A stretch of DNA of 64,000 nucleotides from Limnothrix sp. FACHB-406 (GTDB taxonomy: Bacteria; Cyanobacteriota; Cyanobacteriia; CACIAM-69d). Positions within the stretch are counted from its first letter, which is position 1. Every line of letters begins with the position of its first letter. Under the pieces are notes generated by a model, which made no database searches, was not told the origin of the DNA, and saw only the letters and a list, made by a program, of their open reading frames with translations. This document shows, one piece after another, positions 10,666 through 18,402 of this stretch. The stretch lies in NCBI RefSeq assembly GCF_014698235.1, contig NZ_JACJSP010000006.1:62001-126000 (forward strand), in the 5' to 3' direction. Made by a program: the position numbers and the translations under genes.

Positions 10666-10705
10666 GCAGCTTGCGAAATGGTTGGAGATTTCGATCACAG
10701 ACTGC

Positions 10706-10803
10706 CTGAAATTAATAACCTAGAGCTAATAGCCTAGAACCAATAACCTGGAACCAATAATCCGAAATTAATAACCTAGGCTCCATAGCCTGAAATTCAA
10801 TGC
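10706..10803. repeat. Seven-copy 14-bp imperfect tandem repeat upstream of aminopeptidase P
   Basis: Seven consecutive 14-base units, e.g. CTAGAACCAATAAC, CTGGAACCAATAAT, CTGAAATTAATAAC, run from 10706 to 10803 without spacers. The last unit overlaps an ATG at 10800 that is in frame with aminopeptidase P. That ATG could extend the protein by 18 residues. Confidence 0.8.
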
Positions 10804-10853
10804 CGATCAGCGAGCAACAATCAGAAACAGAGATCAGCAACAGAGATCAGAGC

Positions 10854-12239
10854 ATGAGTGATTACAGTTTTGTCGATGGGTTGCGCGATCGCCGTCGCCG
10901 GTTAAGCGATCGGGTGTCGTTTCCGGTGGCCCTGTGGTCTGGGCAAGGGGCGGCGCGAAATTTTCCCGCCAATCGCTATCCTTTTCGGGCCAGTAGTCAT
11001 TTTCTATACTTTGCGGGTCTGTCCCTCGAGCGGGCCGTGCTGCTGATCCTGGACGGGCGCTCCATTCTGTTTTGGGATCAGCCCACGGTTGATGATGCGT
11101 TGTGGCACGGGCCGGAACCCTCGCGGGCGGAATTGGCGGCCCAAATGGGGGTGGAGGATGCCTATCCCCTGGCGGAGCTGGCGAGCTATTTGGGCGATCG
11201 GGTGGTGGAGGTAGCCACCATTGCGGTGCAGTCGCCTGCGGCTCGGGCCGATCAGGAAACATTGCTGGGGCGATCGCTCCCCCAACCGGCCCAGGCGAAC
11301 GGCCCCGATGGGGCCCTGGTGGATGCGATCGTGGCGGTGCGATCGACCCAGGATCCGATAGCCCTAGGGGAGTTGCGGCGATCGGCGGCGATCGCGGTGG
11401 CTGCCCACCGGGCCGGTCTCGCGGCCACTCGCCAAGCCCTCACGGAAGCGACCGTGCGGGCGGCCATCGAAGCCACTTTGATCGCCCAGGAGGCTTGCCC
11501 CGCCTACAACAGCATTGTCACTACCCGGGGCGAAGTGCTCCACAATGAGCGCTACCACCACCCCCTCACGCCGGGAGATTTGTTGTTGGTGGATGCGGGG
11601 GCTGAGGTGGCCAGCGGCTGGGCTTCCGACATTACCCGCACCTGGCCCGTATCGGGGCAGTTTTCCACCACGCAGCGGGCAATTTATGAGGTGGTGTTGG
11701 CGGCCCATGATGCGGCGGTGGCGGCGGTGCGGCCGGGGGTGGAATACCGCGACATCCACCACAAGGCGGCTTGGGTGTTGGTGGAAGGCCTGGTGGACTT
11801 GGGCATTTTGCGGGGGCAACCGGCGCAGTTGGTCGATCGGGATGCCCATACGCTGTTTTTTCCCCATGGTGTGGGTCACCTGTTGGGGCTGGATGTGCAT
11901 GACATGGAGGATCTGGGCGATCGCGCGGGTTATGCGCCCGATCGCCAACGCAGTAAGCGGTTTGGCTGGTGTTTCCTGCGGCTCGATCGCCCCCTGGAGG
12001 TGGGCATGGTGGTGACGATCGAACCCGGTTTTTATCAAGTGCCGGGCCTGCTGCAAGACCCCGCTCGGCGCGATCGCTATGACGACTGTGTTGATTGGGA
12101 ACGGTTGGCCCAATTTGCCGATGTGCGCGGTATTCGGATTGAGGATGACGTGTTGGTCACGGCGACAGGGCCGGAGGTGCTCACGGCCGATTTGCCCACG
12201 GATCCCGACCAAATTTGCGCGCTGATCACTGGTGCTTAG
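10854..12239 (+). CDS. pepP: Xaa-Pro aminopeptidase (aminopeptidase P, peptidase family M24)
   Basis: 461 residues from ATG 10854 (MSDYSFVDGLRDRRRRL); an in-frame ATG at 10800 would add 18 polar residues but sits inside a tandem repeat, so the later start is preferred. An N-terminal aminopeptidase P domain is followed by the pita-bread M24 domain. The five metal ligands are visible: Asp in LLVDAGAE, Asp in SDITRTWPVSG, His in GVGHLLGLDVHD, Glu in TIEPGFY and Glu in IRIEDDVLVT. The enzyme removes the N-terminal residue from peptides with proline at position 2, using two divalent metals, in the cytoplasm. It converges with the photoreceptor kinase; a strong hairpin separates them. Confidence 0.92.
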   Translation: MSDYSFVDGLRDRRRRLSDRVSFPVALWSGQGAARNFPANRYPFRASSHFLYFAGLSLERAVLLILDGRSILFWDQPTVDDALWHGPEPSRAELAAQMGVEDAYPLAELASYLGDRVVEVATIAVQSPAARADQETLLGRSLPQPAQANGPDGALVDAIVAVRSTQDPIALGELRRSAAIAVAAHRAGLAATRQALTEATVRAAIEATLIAQEACPAYNSIVTTRGEVLHNERYHHPLTPGDLLLVDAGAEVASGWASDITRTWPVSGQFSTTQRAIYEVVLAAHDAAVAAVRPGVEYRDIHHKAAWVLVEGLVDLGILRGQPAQLVDRDAHTLFFPHGVGHLLGLDVHDMEDLGDRAGYAPDRQRSKRFGWCFLRLDRPLEVGMVVTIEPGFYQVPGLLQDPARRDRYDDCVDWERLAQFADVRGIRIEDDVLVTATGPEVLTADLPTDPDQICALITGA

Positions 12240-12264
12240 CGGGTTCAAAAGTCAGCCTCAAGTC

Positions 12265-12302
12265 TGGCTCCTGGGCTGACGGGCGTTTCAGCCCAGGAGC
12301 CA
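12265..12302. terminator. Hairpin between convergent genes, probable bidirectional terminator
   Basis: A perfect 15-base stem (TGGCTCCTGGGCTGA and its complement) with an 8-base loop occupies most of the 67 bases between the aminopeptidase stop and the kinase stop. There is no clear T-run on either side, so termination is inferred from position and stem strength. Confidence 0.55.
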
Positions 12303-12306
12303 GCCC

Positions 12307-14553
12307 CTAGCTAGACAACAACAGAGACGGCATCGATCGCCCGCCACCATTGGGCAGCATGGGCGGTATGGGTCGATCGCCCAAATTACCCCGAATCAGA
12401 AATCGATCGGGCAAATCCGCCGCCGATTCTGCCTCCTCCAGCGCAGGCGGCGCAGGGGGCAACTCCACCACAAAGGTCGTGCCCTGATTGGGTTCCGACT
12501 CAAACCAAAGCCGCCCCCCATGCTGCTCCACAATGGTTTGATAGGCGATCGACAGGCCCAACCCCGTCCCTTGCCCGATCGGCTTCGTACTAAAGAAAGG
12601 ATCCAAAATGCGATCGTGCACCGCTTCCGGAATGCCGAGGGCATTGTCTCGAATCCGAATCACCGCCCGCCCGCTGGCCGGATCCAGGGCCGTGACCAGC
12701 CAAATGGTGGGGCGTTCCTCCTTGGCTAACCATGGGGGCGACTCGATCGCCACCGTCAAAGCATCGATCGCATTTTCAATCAGCGCCGCCAACGCCTGAT
12801 TCAGCGGCCCCGGATAGCAAGTGATGGCCGGCAGTGCTCCCCACTCATGAATGAGCTGAATTGAGTGGAGTTGATCACCGCTGCGCAAAGCATTCAGCCG
12901 CCCTTGAAACAACACCAAGGCACTATCCAAACTCTCGTTGAGGTTAATGCTCTTGACAATTGCCTCATCCAACCGCGAGAAAGCCCGCAGCGATCGAACA
13001 ATCTTTTGGATTCGCTCCACGCCCGATCGCATCGATTGCAACATTCGTGGCCAATCCTCAGCAATGTAAGCAGGATCCACCTCTTCCACCAACGCTTCCA
13101 CCTCAGCCGAAGGAGCCATCCCCGATCGCGCCCACTCCGCTTGGTAGACATTCACCAAATTCAACAAATCCTGGATATAGTGCCCCGCGTGGGCCAAATT
13201 GCCCGCAATGAAGGCCACCGGATTGTTCACCTCATGGGCCACCCCCGCCACCAACTGTTCCAGCCCCGCCAACCGTTCCGCCTGCACCAACTGGGCCTGC
13301 TGCCACTTCAGGGCCTGCAACACCGCCTCCAACTGAGCCGCCTTATCCGCGAGCTTGTCCTCCGCTGCCTGTCGCCGCCGAATTTCCGCTTGGGCCTGTT
13401 CGTACAGTTCCGCCTGCAACACGGCCACGGCCAACTGATGGGACAACCGCTCCAACAAATGAATTTCGTTCGGATGCCACTGGCGCGGACTGTGGCAATG
13501 GTGAGCGATTAACAGACCCCAGAGCCGGCCATGGTCAGAGATGGGCAACACCAAATTAGCCCGCACTTGGAACCAACGCAGCAAATTGCGATGGCACTCG
13601 CTCAGGGGAGCCGTTTCAATGTCGCTGATGGCGCTAATGCGTCCCTGTTGGTAATCCTGGGCGCGGCTGATCTGAAAACAGGTGTCCTCGATCGTCACAT
13701 CCAACGACGCATCCCAACCCTCGCCCACGGACTCGGCCACCACCATGCCGCTCCAGTCGGGGTTAAAGCGATAGACCACCACCCGATCGGTCTGCAGCAG
13801 TTGGCGCACCTCATTCACCGCCGTGCTCAACACCGCCGTCAAGTCCAGGTCTTGGCGAATGCGCTGGGTCACACCGCTCAGGAGTTGTTCCTCTTGCAAT
13901 TGCCGATTTTGGCGCTTGCGGGCTTCCACCGCTTCGGTCACATCCGTTTGCACGCCGATGTAGTGGGTCAAATGGCCCGCCGCATCATGCACGGGGCCGA
14001 TCGAAAGGCGATTCCAAAAGGGCCGGCCATCCTTACGGTAATTGAGCAACACCACCTCACAGGCCTCGCCCCGGCGAATGGCCTGGCTGAGTTGCTCCAC
14101 CGCCACCGGATCCGTGTCAGGCCCCTGCATAAACCGACAGTTACGCCCCAACACCTCTTCCCGGCGGTAGCCTGTCATGGTCTCGAAGGCTTCGTTGCAA
14201 TAGATTAGGGGGCGATCAGGCCGGCTCATATCGGCGATCGCAATGCCACAACTGGCCGAAGCCATCGCCCGTTCATACAACTCCAGGGTCACCGGCAATA
14301 ACCCTGGACTCGCTTGATTTTCCATAAGCCTCCAAGCTTCAGGATCTGACTCGTCCTCTGATTGGTTTGTGGTTTGCCATCCGGCCAAACATTCAGAACC
14401 ATTCAACAGCGCCGTTGAATCTTCAGACACCCTCTCGGATGACTGGGCATTCATGGTGTTTTCCGCCGCACCCTGCAACGACAAACAGCGTTCAAGGTCG
14501 ATCCCTGGTGATCCCGAATCCTTCATTGTTCCGGGCCAGTCCACGGTGATCAA
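12307..14553 (-). CDS. LOV - cyanobacteriochrome-type GAF - histidine kinase (candidate blue-light/bilin dual sensor)
   Basis: 748 residues counted from TTG 14553; ATGs at 14526 or 14454 are equally possible starts. Domains: (1) a LOV-type PAS, about 95-210, with GRNCRFMQG carrying the flavin-adduct cysteine (Cys139), plus Asn171 in NYRKDG, Asn181 in FWN and Gln202 in IGVQTD; (2) a GAF, about 222-385, with a DXCF motif (Asp290-Thr-Cys292-Phe) and a canonical Cys320-His321, 28 residues apart, followed by FQVRANLVLPI as in DXCF cyanobacteriochromes; (3) a coiled linker and a histidine kinase with His440 in GVAHEVNNP, ENAIDAL, DNALGIP and GTGLGLSIA. Family knowledge predicts FMN binding, bilin attachment and light-controlled autophosphorylation. 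No receiver domain and no adjacent regulator are present. Bilin binding is an inference. Confidence 0.88.
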   Translation of the reverse strand: MITVDWPGTMKDSGSPGIDLERCLSLQGAAENTMNAQSSERVSEDSTALLNGSECLAGWQTTNQSEDESDPEAWRLMENQASPGLLPVTLELYERAMASASCGIAIADMSRPDRPLIYCNEAFETMTGYRREEVLGRNCRFMQGPDTDPVAVEQLSQAIRRGEACEVVLLNYRKDGRPFWNRLSIGPVHDAAGHLTHYIGVQTDVTEAVEARKRQNRQLQEEQLLSGVTQRIRQDLDLTAVLSTAVNEVRQLLQTDRVVVYRFNPDWSGMVVAESVGEGWDASLDVTIEDTCFQISRAQDYQQGRISAISDIETAPLSECHRNLLRWFQVRANLVLPISDHGRLWGLLIAHHCHSPRQWHPNEIHLLERLSHQLAVAVLQAELYEQAQAEIRRRQAAEDKLADKAAQLEAVLQALKWQQAQLVQAERLAGLEQLVAGVAHEVNNPVAFIAGNLAHAGHYIQDLLNLVNVYQAEWARSGMAPSAEVEALVEEVDPAYIAEDWPRMLQSMRSGVERIQKIVRSLRAFSRLDEAIVKSINLNESLDSALVLFQGRLNALRSGDQLHSIQLIHEWGALPAITCYPGPLNQALAALIENAIDALTVAIESPPWLAKEERPTIWLVTALDPASGRAVIRIRDNALGIPEAVHDRILDPFFSTKPIGQGTGLGLSIAYQTIVEQHGGRLWFESEPNQGTTFVVELPPAPPALEEAESAADLPDRFLIRGNLGDRPIPPMLPNGGGRSMPSLLLSS

Positions 14554-14694
14554 GAGCTTGGTTAAAAAATTTCGCGATTCACCCGATTCAAATGCTGTTG
14601 ATTAGGATTGATTTTTGCTGAATTTTATTTCCCTAATCTCATTCTAGAAGTGATTTCAGGAATTGATTGGGTCGACGGCGGCCACCGGCCACGG

Positions 14695-14790
14695 AGCGAT
14701 GGGAGCTATGGGAGCATTACAGGAGAATTGTGGGGGAGTTGCGGGAGCATTGCGAGAACGTGGTGGGAATGTTGCGGGAACGTTGATCGA
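14695..14790. repeat. Degenerate GGGA-rich tandem array in the 14554-14875 intergenic region
   Basis: The 322 bases between the divergent photoreceptor kinase and the binding-protein gene hold a run of loosely repeated units of about 11-12 bases with the theme GGGAGCATTGCG / GGGAACGTTG. The rest of the gap shows no gene. Promoters for both flanking genes should lie here. Confidence 0.45.
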
Positions 14791-14875
14791 TCGCACGAGA
14801 CAGACCAAGGCAGACGGATTATTGTTGGCTGTTATTGTGGTTTTCGATTGATGTTGTGGTGTCTGGTGGCGATTC

Positions 14876-16663
14876 ATGCCTAACCTGTTTTGGCCTCGGA
14901 AATGGACAAGGGCGATCGCTCCGGCTCGATCGCCCCAGTTGCGTCAGTCGTTGGGGGCGATCGGGCTGGTGGCCAGCTTGCTGGTGGGGGGCTGTGGCGG
15001 CGGCACATCCACCAACTCCGCCAACCGTCCCAGCGCCAGCGGCCCGGCGGATAAAACCCTGAAGTTGCTCTATTGGCAAGCCCCCACCATTTTGAATCCC
15101 CACCTGGCCACAGGAAATAAGGATTTTGACGGGGCGCGCGTGGTCTATGAACCCCTCGCCAGCTACGACAAAACGGGCAAATTGGTTTTGTTTTTGGCGG
15201 CAGAAGAACCCACCCCGGCCAACGGTGGCGTGGCCAAGGACGGGCGATCGGTCACTTGGAAGCTGAAATCCGGCGTGAAGTGGGCCGATGGCAAACCCTT
15301 CACCGCTGAGGATGTGGTCTTTACCTATGAGTTTTTGAGCGATCCTAAAACCGGCGCGGCCACCCTCACGGACTACGCCATGGTGAAATCGGTGCGGGCG
15401 ATCGATCCGCAAACGGTGCGGATTGAATTCACAGCGCCCACGGCCAGTTGGTCTCAGCCCTTCACTGGCTACAACGGCATGATTTTGCCCAAACACATTT
15501 TTCAGGACTATGTGGGAGCCAGGGCCAAGGAAGCACCGGCCAACCTGAAGCCGATCGGGACGGGCCCCTATCAAGTGGAGTCCTTTAAGCCGGGTGATTC
15601 GATCGTCTACAAACCAAACCCCAACTATCGCGATCGGGCCAGCCTCGCCTTCGAGCAGGTGGAAATTAAAGGCGGCGGCGATGCCACCTCGGCCGCCCGG
15701 GCCGTGCTGCAAACCGGCGATGCCGACTATGCCTACAATCCGCAGGTGGAAGCGCCGATTTTGAGACAACTGGAAAGCGGCGGCAAGGGCAAACTGCTGG
15801 CCGTGACCGGGGCCCAATCGGAGCGGATTCACTTTAACTTCACTGACCCCAACCGGGCCACTGCCGACGGGGAGCGATCAAGCGTGCAGTTTCCCCACCC
15901 CTTCTTCACGGATAAAACCGTGCGCCAGGCCTTTGCCCTCGCGGTCGATCGCGCCACCATCGCCCAGCAGCTCTATGGCCCCACCGGCAATCCCACAGCC
16001 AATCTGATCATCGCTCCCCAGCAGTTTGCCTCACCCAACAACCAAGTGGAATTCAACCTGCAAAAAGCAGCCCAACTGTTGGATCAAGCGGGTTGGAAAG
16101 ACACCAACGGCAACCAAATTCGCGACAAAAACGGCGTGGAAATGCGGGTGCTGTTTGTCACTTCGGTGAATCCCCTGCGCCAGAAAACCCAGGAGATTGT
16201 GAAGCAAGCTTGGGAGTCGATCGGGATTGGCGTGGAACTGAAGTCCGTGGATGCCGGAGCCTTCTTCTCCGGCGACCCGGCCAACGCCGACACCGTAAAC
16301 CGCTTCCAAGCCGATTTGCAGCTCTACACCACCGGCAACACCTCCCCAGATCCCAGCGCACACCTGAAATGGTGGACTTGCGCCGAAATTGCCAGCAAAG
16401 CCAACGACTGGAACCGGAATAACTACACCCGCTATTGCAACTCAGCCTATGACCAAGCTTGGGCCAAAGCCGACCAGGAATTGGATCCGATCAAACGGCA
16501 GGCGGCCCTGATTGCCCTCAATGACCAACTGATTCAGGATGTGGCCCTGATTCCCCTCATTGCCCGGGCCAAAGTGGGAGCCGTCAGCGATCGATTGCAG
16601 GGCGTGGATCTCACCCCTTGGGACAGTGACACCTGGAACATCGCCACCTGGAAGCGTCCCTAA
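14876..16663 (+). CDS. ABC transporter substrate-binding lipoprotein, family 5 (peptide/nickel type)
   Basis: 595 residues. An N-terminal basic stretch and hydrophobic core end in the lipobox LVGGC near residue 42, so the mature protein should be a membrane-anchored lipoprotein. The body has the SBP family 5 signature: GKLVLFLAAEEPT, WKLKSGVKWADGKPFTAED, PIGTGPYQVESFKPGD and FTDKTVRQAFALAVDR. Such proteins capture oligopeptides or metal chelates in the periplasm for an ABC importer. No permease or ATPase genes are adjacent, so the partner transporter is encoded elsewhere; the substrate cannot be read from sequence. The start is the ATG giving MPNLFWPRKW. Confidence 0.9.
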   Translation: MPNLFWPRKWTRAIAPARSPQLRQSLGAIGLVASLLVGGCGGGTSTNSANRPSASGPADKTLKLLYWQAPTILNPHLATGNKDFDGARVVYEPLASYDKTGKLVLFLAAEEPTPANGGVAKDGRSVTWKLKSGVKWADGKPFTAEDVVFTYEFLSDPKTGAATLTDYAMVKSVRAIDPQTVRIEFTAPTASWSQPFTGYNGMILPKHIFQDYVGARAKEAPANLKPIGTGPYQVESFKPGDSIVYKPNPNYRDRASLAFEQVEIKGGGDATSAARAVLQTGDADYAYNPQVEAPILRQLESGGKGKLLAVTGAQSERIHFNFTDPNRATADGERSSVQFPHPFFTDKTVRQAFALAVDRATIAQQLYGPTGNPTANLIIAPQQFASPNNQVEFNLQKAAQLLDQAGWKDTNGNQIRDKNGVEMRVLFVTSVNPLRQKTQEIVKQAWESIGIGVELKSVDAGAFFSGDPANADTVNRFQADLQLYTTGNTSPDPSAHLKWWTCAEIASKANDWNRNNYTRYCNSAYDQAWAKADQELDPIKRQAALIALNDQLIQDVALIPLIARAKVGAVSDRLQGVDLTPWDSDTWNIATWKRP

Positions 16664-16745
16664 CCCTCCATCCATCAATCGGGTTCAGAAACCGCCGAGT
16701 TTCTCGCCCTTGCGTTAACGGGGGCCCTTCATGGTATGGTTATTG

Positions 16746-16842
16746 CGACCTGGACCCGCGCAATCCCAACGCCCGAACCGTGTCAGAGCCGGAAGGCAGC
16801 AGCACTAAGGGATGCTTGAGATAGGCGCGGTCTCCGGGTCTC
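16746..16842 (+). ncRNA. ffs: Small signal recognition particle RNA (4.5S type)
   Basis: The apical domain sequence CGTGTCAGAGCCGGAAGGCA continuing GCAGCACTAAGGGA is the universal SRP RNA core that binds Ffh and the FtsY GTPase complex. The 5' arm GACCTGGACCCGCGC pairs with the 3' arm GCGCGGTCTCCGGGTC to make one long rod of about 97 nt. A run of seven T residues follows directly and should terminate it. The ends are set from the pairing, so they are good to a few bases. Confidence 0.92.
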
Positions 16843-16849
16843 TTTTTTT

Positions 16850-16914
16850 GTTGATTGCTTTTGTTGATTGCTTTTGCTAATTGCTTCTGTTTATTGCTTC
16901 TACTTATTTTTTGT
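16850..16914. repeat. Five-unit 13-bp tandem repeat just after the SRP RNA terminator
   Basis: Units GTTGATTGCTTTT (two copies), GCTAATTGCTTCT, GTTTATTGCTTCT and a worn fifth copy run head to tail immediately downstream of the T-run of the SRP RNA. No gene is visible here. Confidence 0.7.
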
Positions 16915-16946
16915 TCGTATTCAATCTTGTAAAGTACCCCGGTCGA

Positions 16947-17046
16947 TCGCGGGATGGATCGCCGAATATATCTCGGGATAGATCTCGGGACGCATTGCGG
17001 GATAAGTCGCGGGACACATCACGGGACACATCGCGGGATACATAAA
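16947..17046. repeat. 12-bp tandem repeat array (CGGGAYRCATCG-like)
   Basis: About eight units of 12 bases, such as CGGGACACATCA, CGGGACACATCG and CGGGATAAGTCG, run through this interval. Read on the minus strand in frame they give a Ser-Arg-Asp tetrapeptide pattern, but the open frame is probably a by-product of the 12-base period. The remainder of 16843-17277 holds no gene that I can support. Confidence 0.75.
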
Positions 17047-17277
17047 TCAACGGGCGAATTTCCTGAGTTGTTGATGAATCCAACAACCACAGACCTGAAT
17101 TGCATAGGATTGAAGTATTCAGCCTGTTGAACTGAAATCGAGACAGTCCTAGCGAAGGCTGAGGTACTGGTTTTGGCAGCCGATCGATCGGGAACGTCTC
17201 AGCGGCAGCCCAGTTCAATCACCAGGGTCAGGGCGCGGGGATTCGCGATCGCACAGCCACTAGGAGCGTAATTAACA

Positions 17278-17793
17278 ATGATGGAGCGGCATCATGGGGC
17301 CAGGCAGGCGGCCCAACAGGCCTTCTTAGAGGCCCTCGAACGCCTACGGGAAAATCTGACCGATCCTGAAGATGCGGCCGCCCTTGACACGGTGGAACCC
17401 GAAGCAGCCCCCAGCGCCCAGGCCGCAACCGAAACCGCACCTCCCGCCAACCAGGAAATTACCCTGGAGGACTTGGAAGCAGCGATCGAGGACATTGAGC
17501 GCTATATGGGCAGCCGGCACCCACAGGACGAAGACCCCCAGGCTCCCGTAAATCCTGAAGATCCCGAAAATTCCGAGAATCCCGAAAGCTCTGAAAATTC
17601 CAAGGCGGCACAGGGTGAGGCAAGCAACCCCGATCGCCCCTTGGATCAAGGGATGGAACCAGCGGCCGAAACACCCGATCTGGCAGACTCAAACGCGCTA
17701 TGGGCAGAAATTCTGTTGGGACTGGAGCAAAAGACCGCTCCTCCGCCACCGCCTGCGCCCCCCGATCGGCGGCGCTCAGGGGAAACCCGTTGA
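17278..17793 (+). CDS. Acidic, largely disordered hypothetical protein
   Basis: 171 residues. The N-terminal third is helical (RQAAQQAFLEALERLRENL), a second helix has ITLEDLEAAIEDIERYM, and between and after these lie long Pro/Glu/Ala-rich stretches with repeated PEDPENSENPES-like motifs. It ends in a short helix, LWAEILLGLE, and a basic proline-rich tail. I do not recognise the family. The charge pattern suggests a soluble, partly disordered cytoplasmic protein. It starts 435 bases beyond the SRP RNA and converges closely with the next gene. Confidence 0.5.
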   Translation: MMERHHGARQAAQQAFLEALERLRENLTDPEDAAALDTVEPEAAPSAQAATETAPPANQEITLEDLEAAIEDIERYMGSRHPQDEDPQAPVNPEDPENSENPESSENSKAAQGEASNPDRPLDQGMEPAAETPDLADSNALWAEILLGLEQKTAPPPPPAPPDRRRSGETR

Positions 17794-17820
17794 GTGGTTC
17801 CCTCAACGATTAGTGAGCCG

Positions 17821-18135
17821 TTAGCCGCGCCGCCCCTCTGCGATGCCCTCGATCGCCTCAAAGTAGTCTGCGGCCTCTTGCCACACTTCCCGAAATGACA
17901 TGGCTCCCGATCGCTCGTTGGGCGACACCAGATGTTCCCATTCGGCAATGTAACTGGTCACTAAATCCACCATCGGTTCACTGATGCTGCTGGTGGGCAT
18001 TCCCGCTCCGGCAAACCGATAGACCTGATCGGTGGAAAAAGATTGCAGTTGAAACCCTCCCGGCTGGGTGATGGCTTGGTAGGGGCCAATTTGCACGGAC
18101 GTTTGCGGGGACGGGGCGGGCTGTTCGATCGTCAT
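17821..18135 (-). CDS. Hypothetical protein
   Basis: 104 residues from ATG 18135 (MTIEQPAPSPQTSVQIGPYQ); an upstream in-frame ATG at 18207 would add 24 residues. The sequence reads as a real soluble protein: VYRFAGAGMPTSSISEPMVD, then MSFREVWQEAADYFEAIEGI near the end. I do not recognise the family and see no catalytic motif, signal peptide or membrane segment. It may be cotranscribed downstream of ftsH on the minus strand, across a 267-base gap that carries direct repeats. Confidence 0.5.
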   Translation of the reverse strand: MTIEQPAPSPQTSVQIGPYQAITQPGGFQLQSFSTDQVYRFAGAGMPTSSISEPMVDLVTSYIAEWEHLVSPNERSGAMSFREVWQEAADYFEAIEGIAEGRRG

Positions 18136-18273
18136 GGTTCCAAGCAATGGGGAATTGGGGGGCAATGGGAGGCGATCGGCTTGGGCATCGATCTCAATCG
18201 ATCTCATTGGATTTCAATCAATCCATTCAGTCCAAGCAAACTAAGCAAGTCGGGACGATTAATCGAGATCAAC

Positions 18274-18354
18274 CCAACGCGATCGACCCAAAGCAATCGA
18301 TTGTGATTAACCGATCTAGAGCAATCAAGCCAACGCGATCGACCCAAAGCAATC
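18274..18354. repeat. 25-bp direct repeat, two copies 56 bp apart
   Basis: A 25-base segment containing CCAACGCGATCGACCCAAAG is present exactly at 18274-18298 and 18330-18354, within a stretch dominated by CGATC motifs between ftsH and the hypothetical gene downstream of it. Confidence 0.75.
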
Positions 18355-18402
18355 CAGATCAATTCAGGGTGATCGATCCAGAGCGATCGGGCGATCGCGG
18401 CC

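Noticed and set aside
10706-10803. Possible CRISPR array
   Set aside because: Units are 14 bp head to tail without spacers, and no cas genes are present; the same holds for the other tandem arrays.
11364-12248. 294-codon open frame on the minus strand
   Set aside because: Antisense to aminopeptidase P, whose five metal ligands are intact.
16904-17218. 104-codon frame with Ser-Arg-Asp repeats
   Set aside because: The repeat is explained by a 12-bp DNA tandem array; the rest of the frame shows no ribosome site or family.
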